The notes: generated from the letters alone by a model not told the origin. A DNA stretch of 64,000 nucleotides from an uncultured Roseateles sp. (GCF_945956965.1 NZ_CAMFJS010000005.1:62001-126000); one strand, 5' to 3'; positions 51,555-62,531 are shown, counted from the first letter of the stretch. Program-made: numbers and translations.

Positions 51555-53612
51555 TTAGTCCTGCAACAAGCCCCGGCCCTTGAGCATGGGCGCCACTTGG
51601 GGGTCGCGGCCACGGAAGGCGCGGAAGGCCTCGCCGGGCTCGCGGCTGTTGCCGCTGGAGTAAATCGTCTCCAACAAACGCTGCGCCACCACGGGGTCGA
51701 AGATGTCGCCAGCCTCGACGAAGGCCTGGTAGGCATCCATCTCCAGCACCTCGGCCCACATATAAACGTAGTAGCCGGCGGCGTAGGAGCTGCCCGAGAA
51801 CAGATGCTGGAAATGCGTCAACCGGTGATTCAGGCCTACCGCTGCGGGGAGACCGTAGTCGGCCAAGGTTTGCGCCTCGAAGGCCACCACCTCGGGGCCT
51901 TGCGCATCGGTGAGCGAATGCACGGCCAGGTCGACCAAGGCGCTGGCGGTGTAGCGCACCGTTTCATAACCCTGGTTGAACAGCGCGGCCGCCTTGAGCT
52001 TGGCCAGCAGTTCTTCAGGAATCGGCGCGCCGGTCTTGTAATGACGGGCGTGCTTTTTCAGCACCTCGGGCTCAGCCATCCAATGCTCGAACATCTGCGA
52101 GGGCAGCTCGACAAAATCGCGCAAGACCTGGGTGCCGGAAAGCCGCTCAAATTCAACGTCAGACAACAAGCCGTGCAGGCCGTGGCCGAATTCATGGAAC
52201 AAGGTGCGGGCATCGTCAAAGCTCAGCAGCGTGGGCTCGCCCGCCGCGCCCTTGGCGAAGTTGTTATTGTTCAGGATGATGGGCAAGCAGTCCAGGCCGT
52301 TGCGGGCCTGCCAGCGCAGGGCATTCATCCAGGCGCCGCTGCGCTTGATGCTGCGCGCGAAGTTGTCTTGCACGAAGAGACCGCGCGCCTGGCCGTCAGC
52401 GCCGCGCACCTCGTAGACCTTCACATCGGGGTGATAAGCCTTGATCTCAGGCTGGTCCACAAAGCTCAGGCCAAACAAGCGATGGGCGCAGTCAAACAAG
52501 GCCTGCACCATCGCGTCCAGCGGGAAGTAGGGCTTGACCTCGGCCTCGTCCAAGTCGTACTTGGCCTTGCGCACCTTCTCGGCGTAGAAGCGCCAATCCC
52601 AGGCCTGCAAGGGCAAGGCGTGGCCCAGGCTTTGCATCATTGCTTCCAGAGCCTCTTGCTCCAGCGCGCAGGCGGCCTTGGCCGGCTCCCACACCTGATC
52701 CAGCAGGCCCAGCACCGCTTGGCGGCTGCCGGCCATGGTGTCGGCCAGGGCGTAATCGGCATAGCAGGCGTGGCCGTGCAGGCGCGCTTGCTCATTGCGC
52801 AAGGTCAGAATCTCTTGCGCGATGGCGCGGTTATCGCTGGCGCCCGCATGCTCGCCGCGGCTCACCCAGGCTTCCCAGGCTTGCTGGCGCAAATCGCGCC
52901 GCTCGCTGAAGGTCAGGAAGGGCACGATCAGCGAGCGCGACAGCGTAATCACATGAGCCCCGCCCACGCCACGCTCAGCGGCCGCCTGCGCCGCAGCCTG
53001 GCGCACAAAGTCCGGCAGGCCGGCCAGATCGGCCTCGCCTTGCAGCAGCAGCTGATAGCCGGTCTCATCCGCCAAAACGTTCTGGCCGAACTGCGTATTG
53101 AGCTCAGCCAGTCGCCCCATCACCTCGGCATAACGGCGCTGTTCAGCAGCACCCAGCTGGGCACCGGCGCGCACGAAGTCCAGATGCACACGCTCCAGCA
53201 AGCGCAGCTCTTGGGCGGTCAAACCCAGGCTCTGGCGCTCACGATAGATGGCGGCGACGCGAGCAAACAAGCCGGCGTGCATATAGGTCCAGCTGCTGTG
53301 CGCGGCCAGCGGCGCGGCCAGGGCGCGCTGCGCGGCCTGCAGCTCCGGCGAGGTGGCGGAGGCCGCCAGGGTGCCGAACAAATGCTCCAGCCGGGTCAGC
53401 AAGCGGCCGCTGCGATCGAAGCTGGCCAAGGTATTGGCAAAGCTTGGGGCCTCGGTCTGCGCCGCGATGGCATCGATTTCAGCCCGGTGCTGGGCCAGGG
53501 CAATCTCAAACGCTGGGGCGAAGTGCTGGGCTTGGATCTGGGCGAAGTCCGGCAGGCCCAGCGGGGCGGGCCAGTCTTGCAGCAAGGGATTGGAAGCGGG
53601 GTTGGGGCTCAT
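51555..53612 (-). CDS. prlC: Oligopeptidase A (M3 family)
   Basis: A 685-residue cytoplasmic thimet-type zinc oligopeptidase that degrades small peptides and cleaved signal peptides. The active site is TLFHEFGHGLHGLLSDV with a downstream Glu (in RDFVELPSQMFEHW). Length and N-terminal region (LPDFAQIQAQHFAPAFEIALAQHRAEIDAIA) match PrlC/OpdA. It is upstream of the SDR gene, and a terminator for the preceding gene separates it from the coiled-coil protein. Confidence 0.95.
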   Translation of the reverse strand: MSPNPASNPLLQDWPAPLGLPDFAQIQAQHFAPAFEIALAQHRAEIDAIAAQTEAPSFANTLASFDRSGRLLTRLEHLFGTLAASATSPELQAAQRALAAPLAAHSSWTYMHAGLFARVAAIYRERQSLGLTAQELRLLERVHLDFVRAGAQLGAAEQRRYAEVMGRLAELNTQFGQNVLADETGYQLLLQGEADLAGLPDFVRQAAAQAAAERGVGGAHVITLSRSLIVPFLTFSERRDLRQQAWEAWVSRGEHAGASDNRAIAQEILTLRNEQARLHGHACYADYALADTMAGSRQAVLGLLDQVWEPAKAACALEQEALEAMMQSLGHALPLQAWDWRFYAEKVRKAKYDLDEAEVKPYFPLDAMVQALFDCAHRLFGLSFVDQPEIKAYHPDVKVYEVRGADGQARGLFVQDNFARSIKRSGAWMNALRWQARNGLDCLPIILNNNNFAKGAAGEPTLLSFDDARTLFHEFGHGLHGLLSDVEFERLSGTQVLRDFVELPSQMFEHWMAEPEVLKKHARHYKTGAPIPEELLAKLKAAALFNQGYETVRYTASALVDLAVHSLTDAQGPEVVAFEAQTLADYGLPAAVGLNHRLTHFQHLFSGSSYAAGYYVYMWAEVLEMDAYQAFVEAGDIFDPVVAQRLLETIYSSGNSREPGEAFRAFRGRDPQVAPMLKGRGLLQD

Positions 53613-53654
53613 AGCTTGATGGCTGGATAAAGGGGAAGAAGGGCCGGCCCAATG

Positions 53655-53686
53655 AAAAAAGGCGCCAGCTGCACAGCTTGGCGCCC
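53655..53686 (-). terminator. Rho-independent terminator
   Basis: On the minus strand GGCGCC-A-AGCT / AGCT-GGCGCC with a four-base loop and one bulged A, followed by six T. It ends the coiled-coil secreted protein transcript, upstream of prlC. Confidence 0.85.
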
Positions 53687-53721
53687 ATTCGGCTCATTAC
53701 ACCGGGAAGGAGTTCACTCGC

Positions 53722-54414
53722 TTACTTCGGCGCCGCAGCGGCGGCAGCAGCGCGTTCCTTCTTGATGGCGGCTTCGTCGGCTTCGTCGTAAGCCTTGTTG
53801 CCGCACTCGGCCTTCCAGTTGTCGATCTTGTCGAGGTGGGCTTCGGTGCGCTCTTCCAGAGCCTTGAAGCTGGCGTTGAAGGGGTCTACCTTGTCAGAGA
53901 AAGTCTTGCGGCGGGCTTCCAGCGCCTTGCCCTTTTCGATCACCGGCGCGGCAGCCGCGTCGAACTTGGCAGCGCGGGCTTCATATTCCTTGCGCTTGGC
54001 TTCGAGCTCGTCCTTCGTCATTTTGGGCGCGGCGGCCTTGATCTCGTCGTTCATCTTCAAGATGCCTTCGCGCTCGGCCTTGAACTGGGCCACTTCGGCG
54101 CTATAGGCCTTGTCGGCCTCATTCAGCTCTTCTTTTTCCTTCTTCAGCGCCACGCTCTGGTCTTTGTAAGCCTGCTGAGCTTCCTTGATGGCCAGGGCTT
54201 CCTGGGTGTTGGCCTCGTACAAGGCCATGCAGGCGCGCAGCTCGTCGCGGCTCATGACTTTTTGCTTGGGCTTTTCCACCACGGGCTTGCCGACCTTGTT
54301 GTTCTTCGGGTCGACCTTGGCGTTCGGGTTGGTCGTGACATTGGATTGGGCCACGGCCTGAAACGATGCAGGCAAAGCCAGGGCCAGGGCGAGAGAGAGG
54401 GCGAGAAGTTTCAT
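53722..54414 (-). CDS. Exported coiled-coil protein of unknown function
   Basis: A 230-residue protein with a signal peptide (LLALSLALALALPASFQAVAQ) and a mature part that is almost entirely charged helix: heptad-like segments run from about residue 62 to 200 (IKEAQQAYKDQSVALKKEKEELNEADKAY, MTKDELEAKRKEYEARAAKF). Two cysteines, in LRACMALYE and KAECGNKAY, bracket the coiled coil and could pair. The C-terminus is an Ala-rich tail. It probably acts as a periplasmic structural protein or chaperone-like helix bundle; no family is recognised. It is transcribed alone, closed by a terminator. Confidence 0.75.
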   Translation of the reverse strand: MKLLALSLALALALPASFQAVAQSNVTTNPNAKVDPKNNKVGKPVVEKPKQKVMSRDELRACMALYEANTQEALAIKEAQQAYKDQSVALKKEKEELNEADKAYSAEVAQFKAEREGILKMNDEIKAAAPKMTKDELEAKRKEYEARAAKFDAAAAPVIEKGKALEARRKTFSDKVDPFNASFKALEERTEAHLDKIDNWKAECGNKAYDEADEAAIKKERAAAAAAAPK

Positions 54415-54564
54415 GGTGGAGACTCGGCTGAATGCACCCTGAGGATGGGGGTGCGGACAAAAAATCAGGCGCCCATCATGCCATGCAGGGCTGATGGGCT
54501 GTGCGAGAGGCGTGCAACAAAGCGTCACACCGCGCTGCAGCCTAAGCCGCAGCGCCGCCCGCAA

Positions 54565-54837
54565 TTACAGCAAACCCTTGCGCAGCAACTCGGCCACCAG
54601 GGCGTTGATGCCGCCCTCATGGCTGGCCGCCTTTTCGCGCAGGGTCTGGGTCAGCTCCGCAGGCAGCTTGCAGGCAAAGGGCACCAGACCGGCGGCGCTG
54701 TCGAGGCGGCGCTGCTCCTTGCGATCGGGCAGCTGGGCTGCGCCCTGACCGAAGCGGCCGGGAACAGGCGCACCTCGCATCTGGGTGTCAAGTTTCAGGC
54801 CGGCGAGGCGGTCGAGGTCGGTTTTCTTCATGCTCAT
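54565..54837 (-). CDS. Small protein with ribbon-helix-helix-like C-terminus
   Basis: A 90-residue basic protein. The C-terminal 35 residues (FACKLPAELTQTLREKAASHEGGINALVAELLRKGL) fit the strand-helix-helix pattern of small RHH DNA-binding or antitoxin-like proteins; the first half is probably unstructured. No toxin gene is adjacent: its neighbours are the coiled-coil secreted protein and, divergently, yaeQ. It starts MSMKK, with either Met possible. Function is not established. Confidence 0.65.
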   Translation of the reverse strand: MSMKKTDLDRLAGLKLDTQMRGAPVPGRFGQGAAQLPDRKEQRRLDSAAGLVPFACKLPAELTQTLREKAASHEGGINALVAELLRKGLL

Positions 54838-54911
54838 GCCCTGGATTGTCCCTCATCGCCTGGGTTGATAATTCGCCACCCCGCCGACCACCACCAGAGA
54901 AACGCGCCCAC

Positions 54912-55472
54912 ATGGCAATCAAGGCCACCATCCACAAAGCCCAAATCCAAATCGCCGACATGGACCGCAATGTCTACGGCGAACACAATCTGACCATCGC
55001 CCGCCAGCCCTCGGAAACCGACGAGCGCATGATGATCCGCATCCTGGCCTTCGCGCTGAATGCGCAGGCCGATGATCTGAATGGTCAGCTGGAGCTGAGC
55101 AAGGGCCTGGCCGACGCCGACGAGCCCGAGCTGTGGCAGCGCGACCTGACCGGTGACATCAAGCACTGGATCGACCTGGGCCAGCCCGATGACCGGCGCC
55201 TGCTCAAGGCTCATGGCCGATCGGGCCATGTCAGCGTCTACGGCTATGCCTACAGCACGCCCATCTGGTGGGCCAATATCGAGTCCAAGCTGACGCGGCT
55301 GAACCGCTTATCGGTCTGGCAGATCCCGCATGAGCAGTCGCAAGCCCTGGCCAAGCTGGCCCAGCGCAGCATGCAGTTGCAAGTGACGGTGCAAGACGGC
55401 GGCATCTATGTGTCGACCGCCACCGACTCGATTGAGATCAACCCCATCGCGCTCAAGCGCCCGCAGGAATGA
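54912..55472 (+). CDS. yaeQ: YaeQ family protein
   Basis: A 186-residue YaeQ protein, a family with a PD-(D/E)XK nuclease-like fold whose function is unresolved. Conserved segments are TIHKAQIQIADMDRNVYGEHNLTIARQPSETDERMM, LSKGLADADEPELWQ, IDLGQPDDRRLLKA and IWWANIESKLTRL. The ATG at MAIKATIHK is the family start. Its stop overlaps the ATG of the prolyl-oligopeptidase gene. Confidence 0.95.
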   Translation: MAIKATIHKAQIQIADMDRNVYGEHNLTIARQPSETDERMMIRILAFALNAQADDLNGQLELSKGLADADEPELWQRDLTGDIKHWIDLGQPDDRRLLKAHGRSGHVSVYGYAYSTPIWWANIESKLTRLNRLSVWQIPHEQSQALAKLAQRSMQLQVTVQDGGIYVSTATDSIEINPIALKRPQE

Positions 55473-57649
55473 TGAAGCCCGCACGCCCCTTTGCCGCCGC
55501 CTTTGCCACCGCCTTTGCCAGCATGGCCCTGGCTGGCCTGACCCTGATGTTCACGGAGACTGCCTTGGCCCAAACCAGTTCATCTGCCGCCGCAGCGGCC
55601 GCGCAGCAAAGCCCTGACCCCTATCAATGGCTGGAAGAGGTGCAAGGCGAGCGCGCCCTGGCCTGGGTGCGTGAGCGCAATGCTGTCAGCGCCAAAGTCT
55701 TGCAGTCGCGCCCCGAATACAAAGGCCTGCGCCAGGACCTGGCCGGCGTGCTCAATGCCAAGGACCGCATTCCTTATGTGAAGCGCATGGGGCCCTGGCT
55801 GTACAACCTGTGGCAGGACGAGCAGAACAAGCGCGGCCTGTGGCGCCGCACCACCCTGGCCGAGTACCAGAAGGCTCAGCCGCAATGGGAAACGGTGCTG
55901 GACATCGACGCCCTGGGTGCGGCCGAGAAAGAAAACTGGGTCTACGCCGGCAGCAGCTGCCTCGGCCCCGACTACCGACGCTGCCTGATTTCGCTCTCGC
56001 GCGGCGGGGCGGATGCCCATGTGGTGCGTGAGTTCGATACCCAGACCAAGACCTTTGTCGACGAGCAAGCCTTTGTGCTGCCCGAGGCTAAATCCTCGGT
56101 GGACTGGGTGGATGCCAACACCTTGTATGTGGGCACCGATTTCGGCCCCGGCAGCCTGACCGATTCGGGCTACCCGCGCGTCATCAAGCGCTGGCAACGC
56201 GGCACGCCGCTGAGCGCAGCCACCACCGTCTTCGAAGCCGAAGCCCAAGACGTGGCGGCCGGCGTGACGGTGGACCACACGCCCGGCTACCCGCGCACCT
56301 TGTTCAGCCGCGCGCTGGACTTCTACAACCAGGCCAGCTTCTTGCTGCAAGACGGCAAGTTGATCAAGCTGGACCTGCCCAGCGACGCACAGCCGCATTT
56401 CTGGGGCGACAAGCTCTTGATCGAGCCGCGCAGCGACTGGCAAGTCGGCACCCACAAGTTCAGCGCCGGCTCCCTGCTGCTGACCGATGCGGCCGCCTTC
56501 CTGCGAGGCGAACGCGCGCAATTCCAGGTTTTGTTCGCGCCCACCGCCACCCGCTCGCTGGCGGGCTACACACTGACGCAAAAGCACCTGATCCTGAACG
56601 TGAGCGATCAAGTCGCCAGCCGGCTGGAGGAATGGAGCTTTGCGGGCGCAACGCCCACGCACCGCCTGATCAAAGCCCCCTTCCCCGGCACCTTGAGCCT
56701 GGCCAGCTTGCATGACAACGAGTTGCCGCAAGACGAACTGGCCAATAACTACCTGGTCAATTACGCGGACTTCCTGACCCCCGACACGCTTTACCTGGCC
56801 CAAGCCGGCAGCGATGAACGCCAAGCGCTGAAAAGCCGCGAGCCGCTGTTCAACGCCGGCGGCATGAAGGCCGAGCAGTTCTTCGCCACCAGCCGCGATG
56901 GCACCCGCGTGCCCTACTTCGTGGTCTGGCCCGCCGGCGCCAAGGCCAATGGCAAGAATCCCACCTTGCTCTATGGCTACGGCGGCTTCGAAGCCTCCAT
57001 GCAGCCCGGCTACTCGGGCGGCCGGGGCCGCGCCTGGCTGCAGCGCGGTGGCGTGTTTGTGCTGGCCAATATCCGCGGCGGCGGCGAGTTTGGCCCGGGC
57101 TGGCATCAGGCCGCCGTCAAGGCCAATAAGCAGCGCAGCTACGACGACTTCATCGCCGTGGCCGAAGACCTGATCAAACGCAAGATCACCGCGCCCAAGC
57201 ACCTGGGCATCATGGGCGGCAGCAATGGCGGTCTGCTGATGGGCGCCACTTTTGTGCAGCGCCCCGAGCTCTTCAACGCCGTGGTCTGCCAAGTGCCCCT
57301 GCTGGACATGAGCCGCTATCACAAGCTGCTGGCCGGCGCCTCATGGATGGCCGAATACGGCGACCCAGACAAAGCCGAGGAATGGGACTTCATCCGCAAG
57401 TACAGCCCCTACCAGAACGTCAAAAAGGGCGTGAAGTACCCCAAGGTCTTGTTCACCACCTCGACCCGCGATGACCGCGTTCACCCGGCCCATGCCCGCA
57501 AGATGGCCGCGCTGATGCAGGCCCAGGGCCACGACCTGCTGTACTTCGAAAACATCGAGGGCGGCCACGGCGGCGCCGCCGACAACGAGCAGCGCGCCAC
57601 CCTGCAGGCGATGGAATACGCCTATCTGTGGCAGCAGCTGAGACGCTAA
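55469..57649 (+). CDS. Exported prolyl oligopeptidase family serine peptidase (S9A)
   Basis: A 726-residue S9A peptidase with a signal peptide (ending TETALAQ) that sends it to the periplasm. Residues about 45-440 form the beta-propeller gate (PDPYQWLEEVQGERALAWVRERN at its start), and residues about 460-726 the alpha/beta hydrolase domain: LYGYGGFE, GGGEFGPGWH, nucleophile GGSNGGLL (Ser), acid in STRDDRVHPAHARK and His in IEGGHGG. It cleaves peptides, usually after proline. The ATG overlaps the yaeQ stop. Confidence 0.94.
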   Translation: MMKPARPFAAAFATAFASMALAGLTLMFTETALAQTSSSAAAAAAQQSPDPYQWLEEVQGERALAWVRERNAVSAKVLQSRPEYKGLRQDLAGVLNAKDRIPYVKRMGPWLYNLWQDEQNKRGLWRRTTLAEYQKAQPQWETVLDIDALGAAEKENWVYAGSSCLGPDYRRCLISLSRGGADAHVVREFDTQTKTFVDEQAFVLPEAKSSVDWVDANTLYVGTDFGPGSLTDSGYPRVIKRWQRGTPLSAATTVFEAEAQDVAAGVTVDHTPGYPRTLFSRALDFYNQASFLLQDGKLIKLDLPSDAQPHFWGDKLLIEPRSDWQVGTHKFSAGSLLLTDAAAFLRGERAQFQVLFAPTATRSLAGYTLTQKHLILNVSDQVASRLEEWSFAGATPTHRLIKAPFPGTLSLASLHDNELPQDELANNYLVNYADFLTPDTLYLAQAGSDERQALKSREPLFNAGGMKAEQFFATSRDGTRVPYFVVWPAGAKANGKNPTLLYGYGGFEASMQPGYSGGRGRAWLQRGGVFVLANIRGGGEFGPGWHQAAVKANKQRSYDDFIAVAEDLIKRKITAPKHLGIMGGSNGGLLMGATFVQRPELFNAVVCQVPLLDMSRYHKLLAGASWMAEYGDPDKAEEWDFIRKYSPYQNVKKGVKYPKVLFTTSTRDDRVHPAHARKMAALMQAQGHDLLYFENIEGGHGGAADNEQRATLQAMEYAYLWQQLRR

Positions 57650-57686
57650 AGCCAGAAGACGCAAGAAGAGGCGAGAAGATCAGGCC

Positions 57687-58550
57687 ATGAGTGATTTGCA
57701 CATCCAGCACGACCCGGCACGCGGCCGCTTTCATGCCGAAGTCGAGGGGCACAGCATCGAACTGGACTACCGCCGCAGCGGCAGCCAACTGGTGTTCCAC
57801 CACACCGGTGTGCCGCCCGCGCTGGAAGGCCGCGGCCTGGCGGCCAAGCTGGTGACACATGGCCTGCAGTGGGCCGCTACGCAAGAAGGCATGCAAGTCG
57901 TACCCGCTTGCAGCTATGTGGCCGCCTTCATCCGCCGCCAGCCGCGCTGGCAACGCCTGCTGCTGGCAGCCCCCATTCAGGCGGTGCTGAACTATTGGTT
58001 CGGCGCCCTGGGCAGCGCGGAAGACGATCAGGTCCGCTCGCTGTGGTTCACCAAAAGCGCGGCGACTGATGCCGACATCAGCGCGCGTTTCACTACGCTG
58101 ATTGAAGCCGCCATGGCCGGCGACTTGCAGGACTGGGCCGCCACGGCGCAAGGCCGCCTGGCCCGCATCCTGCTGCTGGACCAATTCACCCGCAATGTGT
58201 TCCGCGGCCAGGCTCGCAGCTTCGCAGGTGACCCGCTGGCCCTGGCAGACGCCCTGCATTTGCTGGACCAGGACCGCAGCGGCTTTGAGCAATTGCCGCC
58301 CCTGCAGCGCTGGTTCGCCCTGATGCCGCTGGAGCATGCTGAAGACGCCGCCATGCAAGCCCGCTGCGTGGCCGAGTTCAAGCAGCAGGCAAGACTTGAC
58401 CCCCGCTTGCAAGGCGCGCTGGACTATGCCCGCAAGCATGAGGCGGTGATCCAGCAATTCGGCCGATTCCCGCACCGCAACCCCATCCTGGGGCGAGACT
58501 CCAGCCCGGCGGAGTTGGCCTATCTGGCCCAACCAGGGGCGGGCTTTTAA
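57687..58550 (+). CDS. GNAT (YjdJ-type)-DUF924 fusion protein
   Basis: A 287-residue fusion. Residues about 1-92 are a small COG2388-type N-acetyltransferase-like domain (LDYRRSGSQLVFHHTGVPPALEGRGLAAKLVTHGL, then VPACSYVAAFIRRQPRWQRLL, normally the end of such proteins). Residues about 97-287 are a DUF924 helical domain (AVLNYWFGALG, LWFTKSAATDADISARF, LARILLLDQFTRNVFRGQARSFAGD, FALMPLEHAED). Both halves are complete and joined by a handful of residues. The gene follows the S9 peptidase by 37 bases on the same strand. Function unknown for both parts. Confidence 0.85.
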   Translation: MSDLHIQHDPARGRFHAEVEGHSIELDYRRSGSQLVFHHTGVPPALEGRGLAAKLVTHGLQWAATQEGMQVVPACSYVAAFIRRQPRWQRLLLAAPIQAVLNYWFGALGSAEDDQVRSLWFTKSAATDADISARFTTLIEAAMAGDLQDWAATAQGRLARILLLDQFTRNVFRGQARSFAGDPLALADALHLLDQDRSGFEQLPPLQRWFALMPLEHAEDAAMQARCVAEFKQQARLDPRLQGALDYARKHEAVIQQFGRFPHRNPILGRDSSPAELAYLAQPGAGF

Positions 58551-58580
58551 ACAGCCCAGCCGCTGGCGGGCCGGAAGGAC

Positions 58581-60302
58581 TTAGGCGCCGTGCTCTTCGC
58601 GCTCCTGCAAGAGCCGCCACATCACCTTGCCTGAGCCCGATTTGGGCAGGCTGTCGGCAAAGGCCAGCTGCTTGGGCGCTTTGTAGAGCGCCATATGCTC
58701 GCGCGCCCAGGCCATGATGTCTTCTTCACTGACATTGCCTCTGGCCTCGGCCCGCAGCACCACGATGGCCTTGACGGTCTCGCCACGATAGGCGTCCTTG
58801 GCAGCGATGATGCAGGCCTCCTGCACCGCAGGGTGCTTGTAGAGCAGCATCTCCACCTCCGAGGGCCAGACCTTGTAGCCGCTGGCATTGATCATGCGCT
58901 TGAGCCGGTCGGTGATGAAGAAATAACCCTCCTCATCCATGCGACCCAGATCACCGGTGCGGAAAAAGCGTTTGCCCTCGATCTCAATGAAGGCCGCCGC
59001 CGTGGCGTCAGGTTGCTGCCAATAGCCACGAAACACCATGGGGCCATGGGTGATGATTTCGCCCACCTCGCCGATCGGCAATTCGCTCAGGGTGTTTGGA
59101 TCAATGACACGCGAATCCACCCCGAAGATGGGAATGCCCAGGCATTGCAGCTTGGCCCGCTCGGGCGGATTGGCGTGTGAGGGCGCGGCCGTTTCGGTCA
59201 AGCCATAGCCCTCGGCAAAAGTCAGGCCGAACTCTTGCTGCAGGCGTTCTGCCACGGCCTGCGGCATCGCCGCACCGCCGCCGCTGAGGTAGACCAGGCT
59301 GCTCAAGTCAAAGCTCTTGTAATTGGGGCTGCCGAACAGGTCGATGATCATGGTGGGCACACAGGTCCAGTGCGTGACCCGGTAGCGCGAGATCAAGCGG
59401 CCCGCCAACTCGCGGTCCCAGCGCGGCATGATGACGATGGTCATGCCCTGAAACACGGGGCCCAGCACACCGTACAACATGCCGGTGATGTGGAACATGG
59501 GCACCACCGCCAGGCCCACCGCTTCGGGCGAGGCATAACCCCACAGCCCACCGCCGCAGGCATTGGCCATCAGCGTGGCATTGCTGTGCATGCAGCCCTT
59601 GGGCAGGCCGGTGGTGCCCGAGGTGTAGGGCAGCAAGGCCAGATCCTCCGGGCCGGCCGTGTGTGAGCCGGGCTGCAGGCCTTGGGCCAGGGCATCGCCC
59701 CACAGCGTCAACCCGTCCATGACGGGCAATTCGGGCCGGGATTGCAAGAACTGCTGCAAGGCCTCAGGCACGGCAAGTTCGGCCGGGATGCCCTGCGCCG
59801 GCAAAGCATCGGCATAGTGCGCCACCAGCACGGCCTTGACGCGCTGGGCTGGCGGCAAGGCCTGATTGGCGGCGTGAACAATGCAGGCCAACTCGGCGCT
59901 GCAGATCACCAGCTTGGTGGCGGGGTCGCTGATGTAGTGGCCGAATTCCTCGGCCCGGTTCATTGGGTTGACCGGCACCAGCACCGCGTTGGCCCGGTTC
60001 ACTGCGTAAAACGCCACCAGGTACTGCGGGCAGTTCTGCATATAGAGGGCGACCCGGTCTCCCGCTTGCACGCCCTGGGCCTGCAACCAGCCGGCCAGCA
60101 CTTCGGCCTGGGCCTTGAGTTGCGCGTAGCTGCATGACTGGCCGCAGAAAATCGTGGCCGCCTTGTCGGGGAAACGCTTGGCAGACACCTCCAGGTTGAA
60201 CCACAAAGAGGTTTGCGGCAGGTGCAACTCACGCGGCAGACGGCGTGGCCAGTGGCTGCGCTGAGCCTGTTGTTGCGGGGAAATCAGAGCGTCTGCGGGC
60301 AT
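58581..60302 (-). CDS. AMP-forming acyl-CoA synthetase/ligase
   Basis: A 573-residue ANL-superfamily enzyme that activates a carboxylic acid as an acyl-adenylate and transfers it to CoA. Motifs include LLPYTSGTTGLPKGC (P-loop), the GYGLTETAAPSH core, FRTGDLGRMDEEGYFFITDR and the C-terminal lysine in LPKSGSGKVMWR. The overall type is a medium- to long-chain fatty-acid-CoA ligase (FadD/AlkK-like), but chain length cannot be assigned. It is divergent from argG, sharing a 240-base region with a palindrome. Confidence 0.93.
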   Translation of the reverse strand: MPADALISPQQQAQRSHWPRRLPRELHLPQTSLWFNLEVSAKRFPDKAATIFCGQSCSYAQLKAQAEVLAGWLQAQGVQAGDRVALYMQNCPQYLVAFYAVNRANAVLVPVNPMNRAEEFGHYISDPATKLVICSAELACIVHAANQALPPAQRVKAVLVAHYADALPAQGIPAELAVPEALQQFLQSRPELPVMDGLTLWGDALAQGLQPGSHTAGPEDLALLPYTSGTTGLPKGCMHSNATLMANACGGGLWGYASPEAVGLAVVPMFHITGMLYGVLGPVFQGMTIVIMPRWDRELAGRLISRYRVTHWTCVPTMIIDLFGSPNYKSFDLSSLVYLSGGGAAMPQAVAERLQQEFGLTFAEGYGLTETAAPSHANPPERAKLQCLGIPIFGVDSRVIDPNTLSELPIGEVGEIITHGPMVFRGYWQQPDATAAAFIEIEGKRFFRTGDLGRMDEEGYFFITDRLKRMINASGYKVWPSEVEMLLYKHPAVQEACIIAAKDAYRGETVKAIVVLRAEARGNVSEEDIMAWAREHMALYKAPKQLAFADSLPKSGSGKVMWRLLQEREEHGA

Positions 60303-60446
60303 TCGTCGGTCTCCTTATGTTTGCGCCGATTCTGGGTGGAGCCGTGCGCCAGCTGCTGTCCCTGACGCGACAAAGCCATCGCGACCGGGGACTCACCGCC
60401 ATCTCCGACCTTCGCCCAGATGCCCCAGCAGTACCGAAGAAATCGC

Positions 60447-60465
60447 ATTTCAACCACGTTGAAAT
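60447..60465. promoter_or_regulatory. Perfect palindrome between the acyl-CoA ligase and argG genes
   Basis: ATTTCAAC-CAC-GTTGAAAT, eight-base arms with a three-base centre, 78 bases upstream of argG and 145 bases upstream of the divergent ligase. It does not fit the ArgR box. Its symmetry is what a dimeric regulator of either gene would bind. Confidence 0.5.
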
Positions 60466-60500
60466 TGCGCAAAAACAGCCCGATGCGGGTTTGGCCCTAA

Positions 60501-61885
<1,385 letters not shown>

Positions 61886-61886
<1 letters not shown>

Positions 61887-62506
61887 TGCGCACCCGGGGC
61901 GGTTTTGCGTGGCTGACCGGTCCGGCTCGACAAGGGCTGACCGCCTTGGCACCGGCGGCACTGTCGGCCGCTTTTGCCATCGCCATCACCACCTGCCCCG
62001 GCCTGGCCATGGCCCAAGACCCGCCGGCGCCGGCGGGCTGGGCCAGCGCCTCCGCCACGGCCTCCGGCCGGGCGACTGAGCCCAAGGGTCGCATCGTGCT
62101 GACCCTGTCCGGCAAACTCAAGCGCCCCAATGCGCAGGACCGCGCCGTGTTCGACATGGCCATGCTGGCCGCTCTGCCGCAACACAGCTTCAAAACCAAA
62201 ACGCCCTGGTACGCCGAGCCGCGCAAATTCACCGGCCCGCTCTTGCGCGATGTGCTGGCAGCTGCCGGCGCTGAAGGCAAGAGCCTGGAAGCCATTGCCA
62301 TCAATGACTACAAGGTCAGCATTCCGGTAGAGGATGCGCTCAAGCACGAAGTCATCGTCGCCCGGCTGATGGACGATCAAGCAATGCCTCTGCGGGACAA
62401 AGGCCCTTTGTTCATCATCTACCCCTTCGATGACGAGCCTGAACTGCGCAGTTCGCTGCACTACAGCCGCTCGGTCTGGCAACTCAAGGCCTTGGTGATC
62501 CGCTAG
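61886..62506 (+). CDS. Exported oxidoreductase molybdopterin-binding-fold (SUOX-like) protein
   Basis: A 206-residue exported protein (signal peptide ending GLAMAQ). The mature part (about 160 residues) matches the small COG3915-type fragment of the sulfite-oxidase fold: LTLSGKLKRPN, FDMAMLAALPQHSFKTKTPWY, FTGPLLRDVLAAAGAEG, AINDYKVSIPVEDA and GPLFIIYPFDDEPELRS. The molybdenum-ligating Cys is not evident, so cofactor binding is doubtful. It precedes the sensor kinase by 25 bases on the same strand; such proteins often sit next to sensor kinases and may modulate their periplasmic domain. Confidence 0.85.
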
Positions 62507-62531
62507 CCACGCGCCGCCCCAGTAGCCACCG

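Noticed and set aside
51447-53630. A 727-codon plus-strand open frame opposite prlC
   Set aside because: Antisense shadow of oligopeptidase A, whose zinc motif and length are unmistakable.
54565-54837. RHH-like small protein as the antitoxin of a toxin-antitoxin pair
   Set aside because: No short toxin-like gene lies next to it on the same strand.
50280-58403. Identical 15-mer GCAAGACTTGACCCC at 50280-50294 and 58389-58403, considered as a mobile-element remnant
   Set aside because: One or two shared 15-mers are expected by chance in 64 kb, and the second copy lies inside a continuous coding frame.
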